Shown: positions 44,505 through 53,882 of the stretch, piece after piece
How positions within the stretch are numbered: position 1 is the stretch's first letter
Layout of the letters: the number at the start of each line of letters is the position of its first letter
From: Desmodus rotundus
Lineage: Eukaryota > Chordata > Mammalia > Chiroptera > Phyllostomidae
Length of the DNA: 64,000 nt
NCBI RefSeq assembly: GCF_022682495.2
Contig: NC_071398.1
Location: forward strand, 15,568,934 to 15,632,933
Reading direction: 5' to 3'
The notes under the pieces: model-generated
Told to the model about the DNA's origin: nothing
What the model saw: only the letters and a program-made list of their open reading frames with translations
Database searches by the model: none
Translations under genes and position numbers: made by a program

Positions 44505-45045
44505 GAACTAGTGACAAACTGGTACATCCATACAGTAGAATAGTACTCAGCAATAAAAAGGAATCAACTATTAACACACAGTGACTTGAATGGACTTCAA
44601 GGGCATTATTCTGAGTTTTATAAAAGAGGCAGTCTCAAAAGGTCACATACTGTGCGATTCCATTTATGTAATGTTCTAGAAATAACAAAAGTATTGAGAT
44701 GGGGAACAGGCCAGTGGTAGTGATGGATGCGAGAAGGGTATCACCATCACATCAAGGGAGTTCCTTTGTGGTGATAGGAGTTTTGTGTCTTGAGTCATAT
44801 GAATCTACACATGTGATAAAGTGCTGTAGAATTACACACCGGGGCATTTTTTAAAAGTATATGCAAAAGAGGGAAAATCCAAGTAAGGTATGTAGGTTAG
44901 TTAACTATTGTGCCAATATCAATTTCCTGGTAAAGTGCCACTATGGGGGAAGCTGGTTGATGGGCATATGGGGCCTCTCTGTACTACTTTGTCACCGTCT
45001 TATGAAAAAGAAGTAAGTCTATAATTAACTCAAAACAAACTGTAC
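44505..45045 (+). mobile_element. L1M 3' region
   Basis: Sense L1M: GGTACATCCATACAGTAGAA, TACTCAGCAATAAAAAGGAA, CATACTGTGCGATTCCATTT, AACAGGCCAGTGGTAGTGAT and CACATCAAGGGAGTTCC. The 3' boundary is uncertain; the last 150 bases may be unique. Confidence 0.7.
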
Positions 45046-45267
45046 AAGGGAGCTGGCTTTATTCTGTTTTGAATATTTTGAGCATGGAAGTAGTTAACAT
45101 AATGTGAATGTTATCTAGGACTCTGATTGCAAAAGTCAGAGAAGCCATTTTAAACTTGCATAAGACTAAAAGGAGGAAATGATCACTGCATGTAATAAAA
45201 CTATGAAACAGTAGGGCTAGAGCTGCGTACAGGGGCAGCTAATGCAGGTCTGACACAGACAAGGCGC

Positions 45268-45405
45268 GCTCTCTCTCTCTCTCTCCCCCTCTCCTCTCGT
45301 TTCCTCTCTCACTCTCTCATCCCCTTTCTTCAACTCCCTGCCCCATCTCCTATCCCTTCTCCCAGTCCCTATTCCTCCTCCCTCCCTCTCTCCCAGCCTA
45401 CAGTC
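45268..45405. repeat. CT-rich low-complexity tract
   Basis: A pure CT microsatellite (about 45270-45286) continues into a C/T-only-like tract of CTCTCC, CCCTTCT and CTCCCTCC units. A polypyrimidine tract of over 100 bases may adopt unusual structure. Confidence 0.85.
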
Positions 45406-45999
45406 TGGGCTCCCGTCTGTGTGTTGGCCTCAAACTCACACAGCCATGCTACAATCTGGGGGAAAGGGCTTCCTTCTACCAGTAGCTGCAGGAAACACCC
45501 AGGGGGACATAAGTGCCCTGATTTGGGTCACGTGGGGAGCAGTGGTTGGTCGCTTCACCAGTCGCTTCTATGAAGACAGAAAGGGAAAAGACCTTCCCCC
45601 AAAGAAAGGGAGGTGCTGTTACTAAGACATAAGGGAAAGGATATTGGGCATGCCAAAAAAAAAGATGCCTATTTCAACATATAAAATGTGTAAATGTATA
45701 TGTTAATTAATGAAAAAATTAAACCCTGAATCTACTGGAAATAAGGAAGCAATTTGGTGTACAGCTGACGGTGCCAGTTCGGTGGCCTGCATGCACAGCA
45801 TTGGTCATCAGGTCTGGGGCAATGCCGCCAGCCGGGCTCTGGCCTGAAGACTGACAGGGTGGGTGACCCACAGGGGCCTTGAACGGCCCTGTAGAAAAGC
45901 TGTGGTAAGCATACAGGGTCAAGGTATAAGGGCCCACGGGAGGGCCCTTCAGGTCAGGATCACCAGGGACTCAGCTGTAACATGGGGAGGTACCAACAT

Positions 46000-46215
46000 G
46001 CACAGAGGTCAAGAGCATGCCTGAGAGAGAGGCCACTTGAATCCAGGACCTCACACTTGGTAGCTGAGTGACCTTGACAAGTTTCTTAAATTCTCGGCGT
46101 CTGTTTCCCCATATGTTTATACCTGAAAGGTTGCTAAATTCAGTTGATAAAAGTGCCTAGCCTGGTCCTATAAGATAGAAACTGCCAACTTAAAGCTTGC
46201 ATTATTGTTATGCAT
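46000..46215 (+). repeat. MIR SINE
   Basis: Sense MIR: AGGTCAAGAGCATGCCTGAG, AGCTGAGTGACCTTGACAAG, CGGCGTCTGTTTCCCCATAT and AAGTGCCTAGCCTGGTCCTA. Confidence 0.7.
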
Positions 46216-46219
46216 ACGA

Positions 46220-47990
46220 CTACAATAGCAGAAAATTATAGTGACGGCCTGTGACACTCAAGCCCAGCACTCTGCGGCCTGATGCCCTGAAAGCTCCAAA
46301 CTGAAGTAGGTCTTGTTTGATTGAACAAAGGGACCAGGGGTCTGAGCCTGGCTTCCCCTGCATCCCATTGGAAACTCCACCTCAGATGTCCGAAGTGGAG
46401 GGCTGAAGCTGCACAACCCCACTTAGTGCCCCAGTCCTATACTGCCGGCCCAAAAGTGCACGGAAGACAGAGGACCCGGATTCCAGGAGCTGCTGGCTCT
46501 TAGTATCGGATCTGGCGGGCTGCCTTCTCCAGGCCCCATCTCTTACGAGATTTTGTGGAAACCAGAAGATGGAACATTTTTATACACGCTTTTAAGTGAC
46601 TGGAACTTGGATATAGTCTTGTGTTATGGGGGAGGTCCCAGCCAGAAGACAGGACCAATTAGGGCCTAGGCAGGTCAAATCCACCTGGATGTTAAAGATA
46701 GGGTAGGTGACATGTAAAGCATTTGGCATTAACCACGGATCCCTTTGCCTCTGCCCTCGCTGACTGCCACATCATCTGCTCCTCAAGCAGAGGGGTGGCC
46801 TCCTGCCCACCCCTCTGGCATTTGAAGAGGTTTGGGGGCACCACACTGGACACCTGGAGGCCCCCCACACCGATCTCTCTGGCCCTGCTGGGGTGCTTTG
46901 AACTTCGACTGGACCTGCGAAGTGGTCTTTTAAGATGCAGGACTCCGAACTTGGAGCTGACTCCAGAGCAGTTGTCATGGAAAAAGGAATTCGCGGATAA
47001 TGTGGCTCTTGATTGGCTGGGCGGCTGCTTTGCGCCAGACCCAGCACCCCCCACTTCCCGCATCTCAACCAGAAAGCACCGCCTGCAGGGAGGAGACTGA
47101 TCACTCCATTGTCTGAGCCTTGCAGCGGGACTCTAACGGTGAACTCCGCCAGCTCCAACCCCTACAGGGGCAGACCCCAGCCGTGTAGGGCCTCGCTTCC
47201 CTGCGAGGAGCCTACCGCTTGCCTCTAAGTGCTCCTGGCCCTCCAGGCCAGAACAAGGACCTGGAACGGAAAGAAGGGGTCTGAGCTTGGGATCCGGGAG
47301 CAGCCATCGAGTGCCACGTGTGGGAGCTCTCAGACTCCACGAGCACCATCCCCCCATTCCTCAGGGGGCTCGGCTTTCTACCCAGGGCCCAGAAACAAGT
47401 GGGGCTTCCAAAGCGGCCATCAGTGGAAAGGCAGCGGTTGCATCGGCACCTTCTGGTGCACCCGGACCTTGGGGCCGCTGGCTTGGGAGCCTAGGGGCAG
47501 GTCTGGTTCGGGGCTGTGAGGAGGTGCTGGTGAATTCCCCCAAATGTGCGCATTGGTATGTGATTCCCTGTAAGCAGAAATCCGAGCCAACCCCTGGAGC
47601 GCTGTGAATGGAGGGGCTTAGCCCTCTAAAATCTCCACTTGGTCCCCTCTCCCATAGCACTCCTAGGCTTTATAAATATTCCTTGAAATGGACAATTGAA
47701 AATGTTTTACTATTATGTAAAAAATGAATTAAAGTACCTTTTCACCATTTTGCTAGTCTACTGTTCCTCGAGTGCCACGCCAAACACTAGTGCACACTCG
47801 CATCCAGCCCAAGTCTCGTCGCCCTCCTGTCTCTCCAGATCCTTTCTGAGCCCTGGGCCTCGTGATGAGTGACATCTCTATACACAGCTCCTTCTTTCAA
47901 AGGCAGTCTCTCTGTCCCCCTCACCCCACCACCCCCCACACGTTAAAGATATTCTGTGGTGTTTTTCACTTTCACTATGAAGAGCCTCAG
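46220..47990. other. GC-richer unique tract with open frames, no gene confirmed
   Basis: Overlapping frames of 96-128 residues occur on both strands at 46692-47660 (for example 46723-47100 + and 46772-47158 -). A possible exon or degenerate CpG region cannot be excluded. No domain, splice pair or start context decides it. A TATA-like TTTATAAATATT lies near 47670. Confidence 0.3.
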
Positions 47991-47999
47991 GATACGTTT

Positions 48000-48434
48000 C
48001 TTTTTGGTTATGTGACTTAGGACGTTGGTATTCCAGGTTTTGTAAGTTCGCATCTTTCATCAGTTCTGGAAACTCTCAGCCTTTATCTTTTCAAATACAA
48101 CCTCAGTCCCCTCCTTCTCTTCTTCGAGAATGCTGTTAGATATATTATTATAGCTTACTGCTTTTTTTCATTTTCATTTCTTTGGCCTTTTGTTGATAAA
48201 TTTGTCAGATCTATGGTTCACTGATTTTTCTTCCCAGCTGTGTCTAATCTGTTATCTGTGTGCGTGAAGTTTTTAATTTAACTTACTATAGTTTTCATTT
48301 GTAAAAGTTCTATTTGGACAACTGTAATTGAACAACAATAATAAATAAATAAATAAATAAATACATACATATACTTAATATCCCTTAAAACAAGTTCTAT
48401 TTGGTTCTTGTTAAATTCTGTCATAATATTTTTA
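48000..48434 (-). mobile_element. Old L1M, left half (outermost layer of nest)
   Basis: Antisense L1M: CTCAGCCTTTATCTTTTCAA, AATGCTGTTAGATATATTAT, AAAAGTTCTATTTGG, then after an AATA-rich tract AACAAGTTCTATTTGGTTCT and TTAAATTCTGTCATAATATT. It resumes at 50540 beyond two nested insertions. An (AAAT)n tract lies at 48338-48363. Confidence 0.7.
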
Positions 48435-48471
48435 TTTTTAATATTTCTTTTTAAATGTTTTTAATTTATTG
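48435..48471 (-). mobile_element. SINE tail, left of nested HAL1-like element
   Basis: A T/A-rich piece that reads as the tail of the SINE whose body is at 50383-50539. The SINE target-site copies would be ATAATATTTTTA (48423-48434) and TTTATATTTTTA (50540-50551), 10 of 12 alike. The HAL1-like target copy TAATTTATTG ends this piece. Confidence 0.55.
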
Positions 48472-50372
48472 TTTTAAAAATATATTTTATTGATTATGCT
48501 ATTATAGTCATCCCATTTCCCCCCCTTTATTCCCCTGTGTCCTGCACACCCCTCCCACCCTCATTCCCACCCCCCCTTAGTTCATGTTCATGGGTCATAC
48601 ATATAAGTTCTTTGGCTTCTTCATTGCCTATACTATTCTTAACCTCCCCCTGTCTATTTTCTACCTACCATTTATGCTACTTATTCCCTGTACCTTTTCC
48701 CCCTTTCTCTCCTTTACCCCTCCCTACTGATAACCCTCCATGTGATCTCCATTTCTGTGATTCTGTTCCTGTTTCAGTTGTTTGCTTAGTTTTTGTTCTG
48801 TAGGTTCAGTGTTGATAGTTGTGAGTTTGTTGTCATTCTACTGTTCATATTTTTTATCTTCTTTTTCTTTGATAAGTCCCTTTAACATTTCATATTGTAA
48901 GGGCTTGGGATGATGAACTCCTTTAACTTACCTTATCTGAGAAGCACTTTATCTGCCCTTCCATTCTAAATGATAGTTTTGCTGGATAGGGTAATCTTCG
49001 ATGTAGGTCCTTGCCTTTCATGACTTTGAATACTTCTTTCCAGGGGCCTTCATGTCTATAAGGTTTCTTTTCTGAGAAATCAGCTGATAGTCTAATAGTC
49101 ACTCCTTTGTAGGTAACTCTCCTTTCCTCTTGCTCCTTTTAAGATTCTCTCCTTATCTTTAATCGTGGGTAATGCCTTGGTGTGTGCTTCCTTGGGTCCA
49201 ACTTTTTGGGGACTCGGATTCAGGAGCTGCTGGCTCTGAGCTTCCTGGACTTCCTGGAAGTCTATTTCCCTTGCCAGATAGGGAAAGTTCTCCTTCATTG
49301 TGTTTTCAAATAAGTTTTTAATTTCTTGCTCTTCCTCTTCTCTTTCAGGCACCCCTATAATTTGGATGTTGGACCATTTAAAGTTGTCTTGGAGGTTCCT
49401 AAGCCTCTCCTCATTTTTTTGAATTCTTGTTTCTTTATTCTGTTCTTGTTGAATGTTTATTTCTTCCTTCTGCTCCAAACCATCGATTGGAGTCCCGGTT
49501 TCCTTCCTGTCACTATTGGTTCCCTGTACATTTTCCTTTACTTTATTTTTCATAGCCTTCACTTTTTCCTCTATTTTGTGACCATACTCAGCCAATTCTC
49601 TGAGCATTCTGATTACCAGTGTTTTGAACTTTGCATCTGATAGGTTGGCTATCTCTTTGTTGTTTAGTTGTATTTTTTCTGGAGCTTTGATCTATTCTTT
49701 CATTTGAGCCATTTCCCTGTTACTTAGTAAGGGGCGGAGCCTTAGGTATTCACCAGGGCAGGGCAACCTCCGACACTGAGTTGTGGTGCTGTATGTGGGG
49801 GAGGGGTCCGAGAGCAAACAATCCTGCTTGTTCAGCTCTCTGTTAGCTTTCAGTCACTTCTGCCTTCTACCCATAAGCAAATTGGGCCCTTCTGGTGGTG
49901 AATGGGGAGGCGGGGTTGTGTACATTCTAGGACCCTGTGGGTCTCTCCAATGAACTCTCCTGTGAGGCTGGGAGTTTCTCCTCCTGCCTCAACCTCACAG
50001 GTTTTTTCAGTCAAAGGTTTTGAGGCTTTATTTCCCTGTGCTGGAACCCTGGGTTGTGCGGTTTGTCTTGCTCCCCAGTTGTTCCTCCCAGTTTATCTGC
50101 ACACAAATGTGGGACTGCCCTCTCCACCAGCTGCCTCCTTGCCCGCCCTGGTCCTCCAGCTGCCACCTTGCCATGAGTTCTCTCCACCCTGGCTGCCCGA
50201 CTCCACCCCCCCTACTGATCTGGATGAACGTTTCTTCTTTAACTCCTTGGTTGTTGGACTTCCATACAGTTCTATTTTCTGGCAGTTCTGGTTGGCTTTT
50301 GTTGAAATTTGTTGTTGTCCTTCTTTTGCTTGTGCAAGGAGTCTACCTATGCCTCCATCTTGGCTGGAAGTC
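48472..50372 (-). mobile_element. HAL1-like (half-L1) retrotransposon, nearly full length
   Basis: A 1.9-kb element of L1 origin that has the L1 ORF1 region but no ORF2. Order on the minus strand: a 5' leader opening CCAGCCAAGATGGAGGCATA (near 50367), the ORF1 remnant, then a short 3' region of about 370 bp (GGAGATCACATGGAGGGTTA, AGCATAAATGGTAGGTAG, TAATAGCATAATCAATAAAA) ending in an A-rich tail at 48472. A 10-bp copy TAATTTATTG lies on each side (48462-48471 and 50373-50382). HAL1 elements carry ORF1 only and are known from several mammals, including bats. The main alternative is an ordinary L1 with ORF2 deleted. Confidence 0.75.
48839..49712 (-). pseudogene. L1 ORF1 (ORF1p) pseudogene
   Basis: ORF1p is the L1 RNA-binding chaperone of the retrotransposition particle. 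About 290 codons are readable, close to the usual ORF1 length. Order: N-terminal start (MAQMKE at 49712), a coiled coil rich in E/K/Q (49600-49400), the RRM with NIQIIGVPEREEEEQEIKNL, the C-terminal domain, and the conserved C-end PYPAKLSFRMEGQIKCF. Breaks: stop in place of the seventh codon, a stop after YLQRSDY near 49092, and a small indel near 48930 after FSDK. The 171-residue frame at 49092-49607 is the longest intact part. Not functional. Confidence 0.85.
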
Positions 50373-50382
50373 TAATTTATTG

Positions 50383-50539
50383 ATTTTTTTTAGAGAGAGA
50401 GGAAGACATTGATTTGTTGTTCCACTTATTTATGCATTCATTGGTTGATTTTTGTATGTACCCTAACCAGGGATCGAACCCACAACTTTGGTGTGTCAGG
50501 ATGATGCTCTAATCAGCTGAGCTACCTAGCCAGGGCTGT
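50383..50539 (-). mobile_element. VES-related tRNA SINE 4, middle layer of nest
   Basis: Antisense tRNA-derived SINE: TTTTTTAGAGAGAGAGGAAG, CATTGATTTGTTGTTCCACT, GTACCCTAACCAGGGATCGA, CCCACAACTTTGGTGTGTCA and GCTGAGCTACCTAGCCAGGG. The B-box-like GGGATCGAACCC is clear. Its head differs from the other VES copies (short body, no CT-rich section), suggesting another subfamily. Its tail lies at 48435-48471. Confidence 0.85.
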
Positions 50540-51060
50540 TTTATATTTTTAGACTCTTGCTTTCTACTCATATAGTCAACTCCTACTTGAGTTTACTAGA
50601 GTAACTTTTGAAACATATTAGGCTGATTGTAAATTCTTGTCTGAGAACTCCCTATAGCTGAGGTTGTTATGAATCTGATTATGCTATTTTTTCCTACTGT
50701 CTGTCATTCATGGGTCCTTGTTTTCTATGTGTGTTCTATAATTCCAGACTGTGAACTCATATTTCTTGGGATCATATTTGGGGAAGCCTGGGCTGAAGGC
50801 CAGTTCCTCCAGGCAGGATTTGTGTTTGCTTCTGCCAGATTCCTGGAAGCACTGTTAGCCTGGGACCAATATATAAACTAAATTCTCAGCTTGCAGCTTT
50901 TTAGAGGACGTAGGGACTGTGAATTCAGGCTACCATTCTACATAAGGACCAGCTTGTAGTTACAAATTCTCACAGATGTTTTCTGCCTCACCCACTCAAT
51001 GCCAGGTTTTGAAACAGGCAATTTACCTGTGTTCACCCTGGGAGTCCCAATTCATATTGG
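50540..51060 (-). mobile_element. Old L1M, right half (outermost layer of nest)
   Basis: Continuation of the L1M from 48434: AGACTCTTGCTTTCTACTCA, GGTTGTTATGAATCTGATTA, GAACTCATATTTCTTGGGAT and CTGGAAGCACTGTTAGCCTG. The same type of text occurs in old L1M 3' ends. Boundaries approximate. Confidence 0.55.
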
Positions 51061-51061
51061 G

Positions 51062-51088
51062 GTGTGTGTGTGTGTGTGTGTGTGTGTG
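51062..51088. repeat. TG microsatellite
   Basis: About 13 GT units. Confidence 0.95.
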
Positions 51089-51280
51089 AACGGTACTTGA
51101 ATTTCATCACCTGGTACCTGTGCCTACAGAACCATGAAAAACAAAGCTCTTTGGCAAATGACTTTCAGGTGAAAACTAGTTTTCAGTGTCCTAGCTACCT
51201 CTGAAGTTATCAGTTTTACTTCATTTTTGGCATTCCTTATGTGCATTCCTTATGAATTTTCCAGCTCACCAATGCATTTT

Positions 51281-51402
51281 TTTTTATCCTCGCCTGAGGA
51301 CATTGTATGCCACAAGCTGCGTATGTGCCCTGACCAGAAATCGAACCCATGACCTTTCGGTCTATGGGATGACATTCCAACTAACTAAACCACACTGGCC
51401 AA
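51281..51402 (-). mobile_element. tRNA-derived SINE 5, short
   Basis: Antisense short SINE: CGTATGTGCCCTGACCAGAA, ATCGAACCCATGACCTTTCG and AACTAAACCACACTGGCCAA, with a T-run at the left. Target-site copies CTCACCAATGCATTTT (51265-51280) and GTCACCGATGTATTTT (51403-51418), 13 of 16 alike, bound it. Confidence 0.88.
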
Positions 51403-51418
51403 GTCACCGATGTATTTT

Positions 51419-52085
51419 AAAAGATTTTTAAAATATTTCATCCACCATCAAAAAATTGTTTAGCCACATTGGCAGAAAGAGAAGTGTATTTGAGAGTTCC
51501 GTAGAGGAAACCTACTGATACCTAACTTGGGAGATCTGGCTTCACTTCCACCTCCCGAGTTAGTTCCACAGCCTCTTACTGTTCTGAGCTGCCCCACCCC
51601 ACCCTGGGGACCAGAGGATTTAAGCCCAATTATTTTCCAGTTCATCACTTACTACACAAACGGAAACTCAAGCTGCTCTCCTAAGACTCAGCCTGTTCTC
51701 TAATTCCCCTTAACATTGCTTGGGGGAGCATTTGGGTAGTTTATAAACCCTCCCGTTCTCTGGGTGCTGTCAGTGTTTGAGTGGGTTTCTTTCTCACATT
51801 CACCTTGGGGGTGAGCAGTAGAACATCACATTACCCACTAGGTGGAGGCCTTATTGTTCTGAGGAATTCTTCCTTTCCCATCCTAATCTCTTTATAGGGG
51901 TAAGGGGGTGGCATTGAGGTAATAATGGTTAATAATAGCAGCAGGGTGCCTCTGTTTGTAGGATCTGAGGGTATCTAGTCCCAAATGTTTTGCCTCTCTA
52001 GAATGCAGAATAATTTAATCTCAGCTCTGGGTCCTGGTTACCAATTCTGGGTCAATAGGAAAAGTTTCTCTTGTCCCCTCACAGA
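51419..52085. other. Unique non-coding DNA
   Basis: No recognised repeat or gene. The minus frame at 51460-51648 lacks a motif. Confidence 0.35.
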
Positions 52086-52089
52086 GTAG

Positions 52090-52450
52090 TAAGTGACTTT
52101 GTAGCTGCTGCTAATCCAGTGGCTCCCATCACACTCCAAGTCCACACTCTTCATCACAGCCTCCAAAGCCTTGCTCCATCAAACTGTCATAGTCTGCCTT
52201 TTCCTGCCCATCCTCCAGTCCCTCCCCTGCGGGTACATTAGACATCTGTTTCTAAAACACATCAAGCTTATTTCTAACTTGGGGCTTCTTCACCCTCAGT
52301 GCCTTCAGCCTGGAATTCTTTTCTCTCATGTTCCTGCAGTTGCCTCTCTAAGTCTCAGCCACTAAGTCACTCAGAGAGGCCTCCTTAAACCACTCATTCA
52401 TATTTCTGAATTACGCTTTCTACTTGTTCCAGAGCATTGTATTTATGCAA
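52090..52450 (+). repeat. L2 LINE, left half
   Basis: Sense L2: CAGTGGCTCCCATCACACTC, ACAGCCTCCAAAGCCTTGCT, CTCCCCTGCGGGTACATTAG, TGCCTTCAGCCTGGAATTCT and CTCAGAGAGGCCTCCTTAAA. It breaks off near 52450 and resumes near 53005. Confidence 0.7.
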
Positions 52451-53004
52451 CAGTGGTAGAAAGCATTAATTTTTTAAACATCCACCGTCTTGATATAAAG
52501 CAAGGTAACAAAAAAGAACACCCAGTGCAATCATTTCCTACCATGTGAATATGTGATACTCTGATGTTAAGTCTAAGTCTAGGCAATGAAGACTGATTAT
52601 TTACAATCTATAAAACAACTATATAAATCCGATGGTTGTACCTGGCTTTCACCTATCTTGGGGTTGAAATTTTCCATTATTTATAACTTGTCCCAAGCAC
52701 AAAATCCTGAGCAATGGAATCCCAGGGAATGAAATAACATGGTAGTAGCGCCGTTTGCTTTCTCACATTCTGTTTTGTCCACAGATTTATCTGGAGGTTC
52801 TTTTTTTCTCTCTCCTTAATGTCATTAAATATCTCATCAAGTGTCTTAGTTGTATCAGGTGTGTTCCAGTGAGTCAGTGTTCAAACCAGTATTCGTAAGA
52901 TGATAAAGAAGCGGCAAAGAAATAAATAACATTTTGTATTGAAGCTGCAACGTTGCCCCACCCCCTTCACTGTCGTTCCTATAGCTGAAATCTGTCTCTA
53001 AACT
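52451..53004. other. Unidentified 550-base segment splitting an L2
   Basis: AT-rich sequence between two halves of one L2. No family name, poly(A), terminal repeat or clean target copy was found, so it may be an unrecognised insertion or simply diverged L2. Confidence 0.35.
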
Positions 53005-53145
53005 TTTTTATTGATCTGTTTACGTTTTTATTGTCGCTCTCGTCTATAGGGCGAGCCACTCCTTGAAATCAGGGTCTTTTGTGTTCTATATACTGCCGTA
53101 TCCCACTACTAACAACGTGCCCCTGGCACAAGAGGAGGCGCCCAG
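53005..53145 (+). repeat. L2 LINE, right half
   Basis: Sense L2: TATTGATCTGTTTACGTTTT, TATTGTCGCTCTCGTCTATA, AGCCACTCCTTGAAATCAGG and CAACGTGCCCCTGGCACAAG. Confidence 0.65.
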
Positions 53146-53194
53146 TGACTTATTGCAAGAAGTGGACCTAAGAGTACTCAAGCCCCGCTCCGAC

Positions 53195-53770
53195 TCGCTA
53201 GTCCCTTACAGCGAACTCCACCGCTGCCTCCAGAAAGATGCTTGCTCGGTGTCCTCCCACACGGCCTCTGAGAACCCACGCGCGGAGGTCTCTGGGAAGT
53301 GTAGTCCGTGAGCTCACCGGGAACCGGGGTTGCGGGAGCAAAGCTCCACGTGCGCAGGCGCACTTCCGGCTCTGCTTCGCCGTTGCAGCCATTGTCCAGC
53401 CCCGGTGCGGGCGGCCAAGGCCGCTTTGGGCTGCACCTCCACATATTCCAATTGGAGAGGATTGAGCCTGCAGCGGGAGCGGGAGGAGACGTTCCAAACC
53501 TTGGGAGGGCCTGAGGTCGCAAAATCTGGAAACTAAGCGGCAGGGGTCCGAGTAAGCGGGTCCTAACACCACCTCCATCCTGCCGCGCCCACCATCCAGC
53601 CGGGGCCGGGGGACTGGGCGTGGCCAGAGGAGGGTGTCCTGGACGCGGTGAGCCTTTAATTTAGAAGAGGGGGCAACGGTGGGCCCACGCGGGGCCGAGA
53701 CACTTCTCCACCCCTCTCGCGGGAGAAGTATCTGAGGGGCGGAGGCAGGCCTGGTGGGACGTGGTGGGGT
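53195..53770 (+). promoter_or_regulatory. CpG-island promoter
   Basis: A GC- and CpG-rich stretch, the strongest in the window. Sites in order: ZNF143-like GGGAAGTGTAGTC (53294-53306), perfect NRF1 site TGCGCAGGCGCA (53351-53362), ETS site CACTTCCGG (53361-53369) overlapping it, and YY1-like GCCATT (53388-53393). There is no TATA. This is the usual housekeeping layout. Transcription probably starts near 53370-53395. The long - frame at 53198-53920 and other frames here are GC-rich shadows. Antisense transcription is possible but not shown. Confidence 0.8.
53375..53550 (+). other. Probable first exon, untranslated
   Basis: Predicted between the NRF1/ETS cluster and a donor at 53551 (CCGA|GTAAGC). 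A second possible donor, GACGCG|GTGAGC, lies near 53649. The start is inferred from the promoter motifs. The exon is non-coding if translation begins at 53850. Confidence 0.4.
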
Positions 53771-53814
53771 CGGCGTTTGCAGCTGGGTGAGTGGGTCCTC
53801 TCTTCTCTCCCCAG

Positions 53815-53882
53815 CCCCTGTCTGGGAAGCAGGCCTGGACGAGGCAGGAATGGCCCCGAGGCCTCCGACAAACGTACCCCAG
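53815..53882 (+). CDS. First coding exon of an unidentified gene (11 codons)
   Basis: A pyrimidine-rich acceptor (TCTTCTCTCCCCAG, ending at 53814) opens a 68-base exon that closes at the consensus donor CAG|GTGAGC (GT at 53883). Within it, ATG at 53850 with a purine at -3 and G at +4 starts an 11-codon frame, MAPRPPTNVPQ, reaching the donor exactly in phase 0. This is enough for a normal split first coding exon, but too short to identify a protein. A short N-terminal coding exon is common in KRAB zinc-finger genes and others, but no KRAB exon was seen in the remaining 10 kb. Without later exons this stays a predicted gene start. Confidence 0.55.

Noticed and set aside
49902..50412. Frames of 130-157 residues on the + strand
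   Set aside because: They are antisense to the leader of the HAL1-like element.
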